From: Saprospiraceae bacterium
GTDB taxonomy: Bacteria; Bacteroidota; Bacteroidia; Chitinophagales; Saprospiraceae
DNA: 8,172 nt
Assembly (NCBI GenBank): GCA_023299965.1
Contig: JALZVN010000304.1
Coordinates: 1 to 8,172 of the forward strand
Direction of reading: 5' to 3'
Below the pieces are notes generated by a model. It did no database searches and was not told the DNA's origin. It saw only the letters and a program-made list of their open reading frames with translations. The translations under genes and the position numbers were made by a program. Shown piece by piece: positions 5,661 to 8,172 of this stretch; within the stretch, counting starts at the first letter, position 1; every line of letters starts with the position of its first letter.

Positions 5661-5680
5661 TTTTATACCATTTTATACTA
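5661..5680 (+). repeat. Tandem 10-base near-repeat in operon leader
   Basis: TTTTATACCA (5661-5670) is followed at once by TTTTATACTA (5671-5680), differing at one base. The CCATT at 5668 can also pair with AATGG at 5683-5687. This may be part of a promoter or operator, or chance in AT-rich DNA. Confidence 0.35.
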
Positions 5681-5725
5681 CTAATGGCATAAATCATAAA
5701 GGACTCAAACTTCATAATAATACTA

Positions 5726-6520
5726 ATGAGTAATAAGATAAATAGAAATGTAGAAGCCGCTGCCAAGCGATTGAGAGAGGCTGCTCAGAAAGGTGTCACT
5801 TGTGAACCCGTAAGAAATCTGATCGGCCTAGACGATTTGGATAAAGCCTATGCTGTGCAAGAAATTAATACTTCTCTACGCCTAGCCCAAGGGGGGCGTA
5901 TAATAGGCAGCAAGATAGGCTTGACGTCTAAGGCAGTGCAGAAGCAACTGGGCGTAGATCAACCTGACTTTGGAATGTTGTGGCAGGATACAGAAATATT
6001 GAATGGTGGTGAAGTGTCTATGAGTGAACTCATGCAGCCCAAAGCGGAGGCAGAAATAGCCTTCGTCTTAGGCAAGGATTTGGACAAAGATGTCATCAGC
6101 TCTGTAGATATAATATCTGCAATTGAGTATGCTTTACCTTCTATCGAAGTGGTTGGTAGTCGGATCTCTAATTGGGATATCAAAATAACGGATACCATCG
6201 CTGACAATGCGTCTGCTAGTCATTGGGTAGTAGGTCATCGCCCCGTCAAGTTAGAAAATTTTGATTTGCTCGGTTGCAAAATGAAAATGGAAAACAACGG
6301 CAAGGTAGTATCTGAAGGGGTAGGCAAAGCCTGTTTGGGTTCTCCTATAAATGCCATGTTGTGGTTGGCTCAAAAAATGAAATCTATTGGTAAGCCTATG
6401 AAGGCGGGCGATTTGATTTTGTCTGGTGCCATCGGTCCTATGGTCGCTGCGAAAGCAGGAGATAACTTTCATGTTACCATTGAAGGTTTAGGAGAGGTGA
6501 GTGCTGCATTTACGGAATAA
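5726..6520 (+). CDS. mhpD: 2-oxopent-4-enoate (2-hydroxypentadienoate) hydratase, FAH superfamily
   Basis: The hydratase adds water to 2-hydroxypenta-2,4-dienoate, giving 4-hydroxy-2-oxovalerate in the lower meta-cleavage pathway of aromatic breakdown. The 264 residues match the MhpD/DmpE group in length and motifs: GRIIGSKIGLTSKAVQKQLGVDQPDFG, PKAEAEIAFVLGKDL, ALPSIEVVGSRISNWDIKITDTIADNAS, and GDLILSGAIGP near the C-terminus. The acidic metal ligands appear as E108, E110 and E141, offset by two from those I recall for E. coli MhpD (E106, E108, E139). The closest alternative is the paralogous 4-oxalocrotonate decarboxylase (DmpH type), which shares these motifs; IKITDT fits either. The following genes make hydratase the better call. 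It is the first gene of the operon, after a 161-base leader; no strong Shine-Dalgarno site precedes it, and a 67-base gap separates it from mhpF. Confidence 0.8.
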   Translation: MSNKINRNVEAAAKRLREAAQKGVTCEPVRNLIGLDDLDKAYAVQEINTSLRLAQGGRIIGSKIGLTSKAVQKQLGVDQPDFGMLWQDTEILNGGEVSMSELMQPKAEAEIAFVLGKDLDKDVISSVDIISAIEYALPSIEVVGSRISNWDIKITDTIADNASASHWVVGHRPVKLENFDLLGCKMKMENNGKVVSEGVGKACLGSPINAMLWLAQKMKSIGKPMKAGDLILSGAIGPMVAAKAGDNFHVTIEGLGEVSAAFTE

Positions 6521-6575
6521 TGATTTGGTAATAAAGGCTAAAATTGCCAAAGCATTCTTGTATAGCTTAGAAAAA

Positions 6576-6583
6576 TAAGGAGA
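6576..6583 (+). promoter_or_regulatory. Strong Shine-Dalgarno site of mhpF
   Basis: TAAGGAGA lies five bases before the ATG at 6588 (counted from the end of AAGGAG). It is the best match to the anti-Shine-Dalgarno sequence in the window, in contrast to the A-rich leaders of most other genes, and fixes the start. Confidence 0.65.
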
Positions 6584-6587
6584 TAAA

Positions 6588-7529
6588 ATGTCAAAAATAA
6601 AAGTAGCGATTATCGGTCCTGGAAATATTGGGACGGATCTAATGATAAAAATAATTAGACTATCTGCACATTTAGAGATGTCGGTGATGGTAGGTATAGA
6701 TCCAGATTCTGATGGACTGGCTCGGGCAAAAAGAATGGGCTATGCCACGACCCATGAAGGCATTCAAGGCTTGATCAATATGCCAGAATGGAAGGATATA
6801 AAGATTGTTTTTGATGCGACCTCTGCTAAGGCGCATCATTACAATTGGGGTTTTGTAGAAAAATACCCAGACAAGAGAATTATCGATTTGACGCCTGCAG
6901 CGGTTGGTCCATTTTTGGTGCCTCCAGTCAATTTTGATGAGACCCATGATGTGCGAAATGTAAACATGGTGACCTGTGGAGGGCAAGCGACTATACCTAT
7001 GGTGGCGGCAGTCAACAGGGTAGCCAAAGTCCACTATGGGGAAATCGTGGCTTCTATCTCGAGTAAGTCGGCAGGCCCTGGGACAAGAGCTAATATAGAT
7101 GAATTCACGGAGACCACTGCACACGCTATTGAGCAAGTAGGAGGCGCGGATAAGGGGAAAGCGATTATTATATTGAATCCAGCGGAGCCACCTGTCATCA
7201 TGAGGGACACTGTTTTCACCTTGAGTGAACAAGGAGATCGAGAAGCCATCAAAGAAAGTGTAAACAAGATGGTGACTGAGGTGCAAAAATATGTGCCCGG
7301 ATATACGCTTCATCAAGAAGTACAATTTGACGATATCCCAGAAGACAAACCTGTTTTTATAGAAGGGCTTGGAAATAGGCATGGGCTGAAGACGACTATA
7401 CTCCTACAAGTCGAAGGCGCTGGTCACTATCTCCCCGCTTACGCAGGCAATTTAGATATCATGACTTCAGCAGCCTTATCTACTGCGGACAAATTTGCTG
7501 AAAATAGCTTAAAGAAAGAAAATGCATAA
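6588..7529 (+). CDS. mhpF: Acetaldehyde dehydrogenase (acylating)
   Basis: The enzyme oxidises acetaldehyde (or propanal) with NAD+ and coenzyme A to acetyl-CoA, taking the aldehyde directly from its aldolase partner. The 313 residues are family-typical. The N-terminal Rossmann motif GPGNIGTDLMIK is at residues 10-21, and VGIDPDSDGLARAKRMG follows, holding the acidic end of the second strand. The catalytic cysteine is C130 in NMVTCGGQATIPM, followed by SKSAGPGTRANIDEFTETTA and, near the end, EGAGHYLPAYAGNLDIMTSAA. All expected active-site segments are intact. The ATG at 6588 is fixed by a strong ribosome-binding site. Its last codons overlap the mhpE start by eight bases, suggesting coupled synthesis of the two subunits, as expected for the DmpFG/MhpEF/BphIJ complex. 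Unrelated to the larger AdhE-type dehydrogenases. Confidence 0.95.
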   Translation: MSKIKVAIIGPGNIGTDLMIKIIRLSAHLEMSVMVGIDPDSDGLARAKRMGYATTHEGIQGLINMPEWKDIKIVFDATSAKAHHYNWGFVEKYPDKRIIDLTPAAVGPFLVPPVNFDETHDVRNVNMVTCGGQATIPMVAAVNRVAKVHYGEIVASISSKSAGPGTRANIDEFTETTAHAIEQVGGADKGKAIIILNPAEPPVIMRDTVFTLSEQGDREAIKESVNKMVTEVQKYVPGYTLHQEVQFDDIPEDKPVFIEGLGNRHGLKTTILLQVEGAGHYLPAYAGNLDIMTSAALSTADKFAENSLKKENA

Positions 7530-8172
7530 ACTATATATACAAGATGTAACGCTTCGTGATGGGATGCATCCTATCCAGCATCAGTACACTAAGCAACAGA
7601 TAAAAGACATTGCTATTGCCTTAGACAAGGCGAAGGTGGACGCCATAGAAGTAGCTCATGGAGATGGAATCTCTGGAGGTAGTTTCAACTATGGATTTGG
7701 TGCGCACACCGATTGGGATTGGTTAGAGGGTGTAGCTGATGTATTGACTCATGCTAAGTTGACTACACTTTTGATTCCTGGTATTGGTACCATTGAAGAT
7801 CTGAAAAGGGCGAGAGATTTAGGCGTGACTTCAGTGCGCGTAGCTACACATTCTACAGAGGCGGATATTTCTGCACAACATATTGAGGCCGCTAGAAAGA
7901 TGGACATGGATGTAGCTGGCTTTTTGATGATGGCACATATGAATGATCCTTCCAACTTAGCGAAGCAAGCAAAACTGATGGAGGAGTACGGCGCGATGTG
8001 CGTATACGTTACGGATTCTGCGGGTGCCCTCATGATGGATGGGGTACGAGATCGAATACGCGCTTTCAAAGATATATTGAATCCCGAGACAGAGATCGGA
8101 ATCCATTGTCATCATAATCTTTCTTTAGGAGTAGCAAATACTGTAGTGGCTATGAATGAAGGAGCGACTCGC
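7522..8172 (+). CDS. mhpE: 4-hydroxy-2-oxovalerate aldolase, partial at 3' end of window
   Basis: This metal-dependent class II aldolase splits 4-hydroxy-2-oxovalerate into pyruvate and acetaldehyde and passes the aldehyde through a tunnel to the dehydrogenase encoded just upstream. The frame is open from the ATG at 7522 to the window edge, giving 217 of about 340 residues; the communication domain expected at the C-terminus lies outside. The TIM-barrel HMGL-like domain begins HKLYIQDVTLRDGMHPIQHQ, with R12, D13 and H16 matching the catalytic Arg-Asp-His set of DmpG (R17, D18, H21, as I recall). YVTDSAGALMMDG follows, and the metal-binding pair H195 and H197 is in GIHCHHNLSLG, matching DmpG H200/H202. 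The start overlaps the mhpF end by eight bases, with a weak purine-rich leader (AAAGAAAG). HMG-CoA lyase and isopropylmalate synthase are excluded by context and by the RDGMH signature. Confidence 0.95.
   Translation, partial: MHKLYIQDVTLRDGMHPIQHQYTKQQIKDIAIALDKAKVDAIEVAHGDGISGGSFNYGFGAHTDWDWLEGVADVLTHAKLTTLLIPGIGTIEDLKRARDLGVTSVRVATHSTEADISAQHIEAARKMDMDVAGFLMMAHMNDPSNLAKQAKLMEEYGAMCVYVTDSAGALMMDGVRDRIRAFKDILNPETEIGIHCHHNLSLGVANTVVAMNEGATR

Noticed and set aside
6672..7382. 236-codon - strand open frame opposite mhpF
   Set aside because: It lies entirely antisense to a well-conserved dehydrogenase gene and its translation has no family features; it is a shadow of the real gene.
7749..8069. 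106-codon - strand frame near the window end
   Set aside because: It is antisense to the 4-hydroxy-2-oxovalerate aldolase gene, which carries all expected catalytic motifs and runs off the window edge.

Overview
The window reads as a chromosomal piece of a Bacteroidota genome, probably a free-living Cytophagia- or Saprospiria-like member. The basis is the gene content (a DUF4159 protein beside rsmE, a PspC-only mini-protein, an MltA-type transglycosylase), A-rich translation starts mostly lacking Shine-Dalgarno sites, and promoter-like strings matching the Bacteroidota consensus TTG-N(about 20)-TAnnTTTG. No transposase, phage gene, tRNA, rRNA or CRISPR array is visible.

Layout: positions 1-596 carry the 3' part of an MltA-like lytic transglycosylase that starts before the window. 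Two small membrane proteins follow on the + strand: an unrecognised protein with one membrane anchor and a PKD-like outer domain (724-1233), and a 73-residue PspC-domain protein (1359-1580). On the - strand lie rsmE (2803-3507) and, downstream of it, a secreted DUF4159 protein (1617-2279). Between these two is a 523-base gap without a convincing gene, full of strong inverted repeats. It is the most unusual part of the window. From about 3523 the + strand resumes with a promoter-like site, rseP (site-2 protease) and hscB (Fe-S co-chaperone), joined by a stop/start overlap.

From 5726 to the end is a catabolic operon in the order 2-hydroxypentadienoate hydratase, acylating acetaldehyde dehydrogenase, 4-hydroxy-2-oxovalerate aldolase (mhpD-mhpF-mhpE order; the last gene runs off the window). 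Together they would turn 2-oxopent-4-enoate into pyruvate and acetyl-CoA, the final steps of aromatic-ring meta-cleavage, with the aldolase and dehydrogenase expected to form a channelling complex. The ring-cleaving upper pathway is not in view, so the starting compound is unknown; the kynurenine/2-aminomuconate route is one possibility.

The best candidate for something undescribed is the rsmE-DUF4159 gap: an 18-bp and a 15-bp perfect hairpin, plus a 14-bp long-range inverted repeat (one mismatch, which becomes a G-U pair in the - strand RNA) enclosing several smaller stems. It may be a structured RNA or a non-coding repeat element. The remaining genes are ordinary for the phylum.
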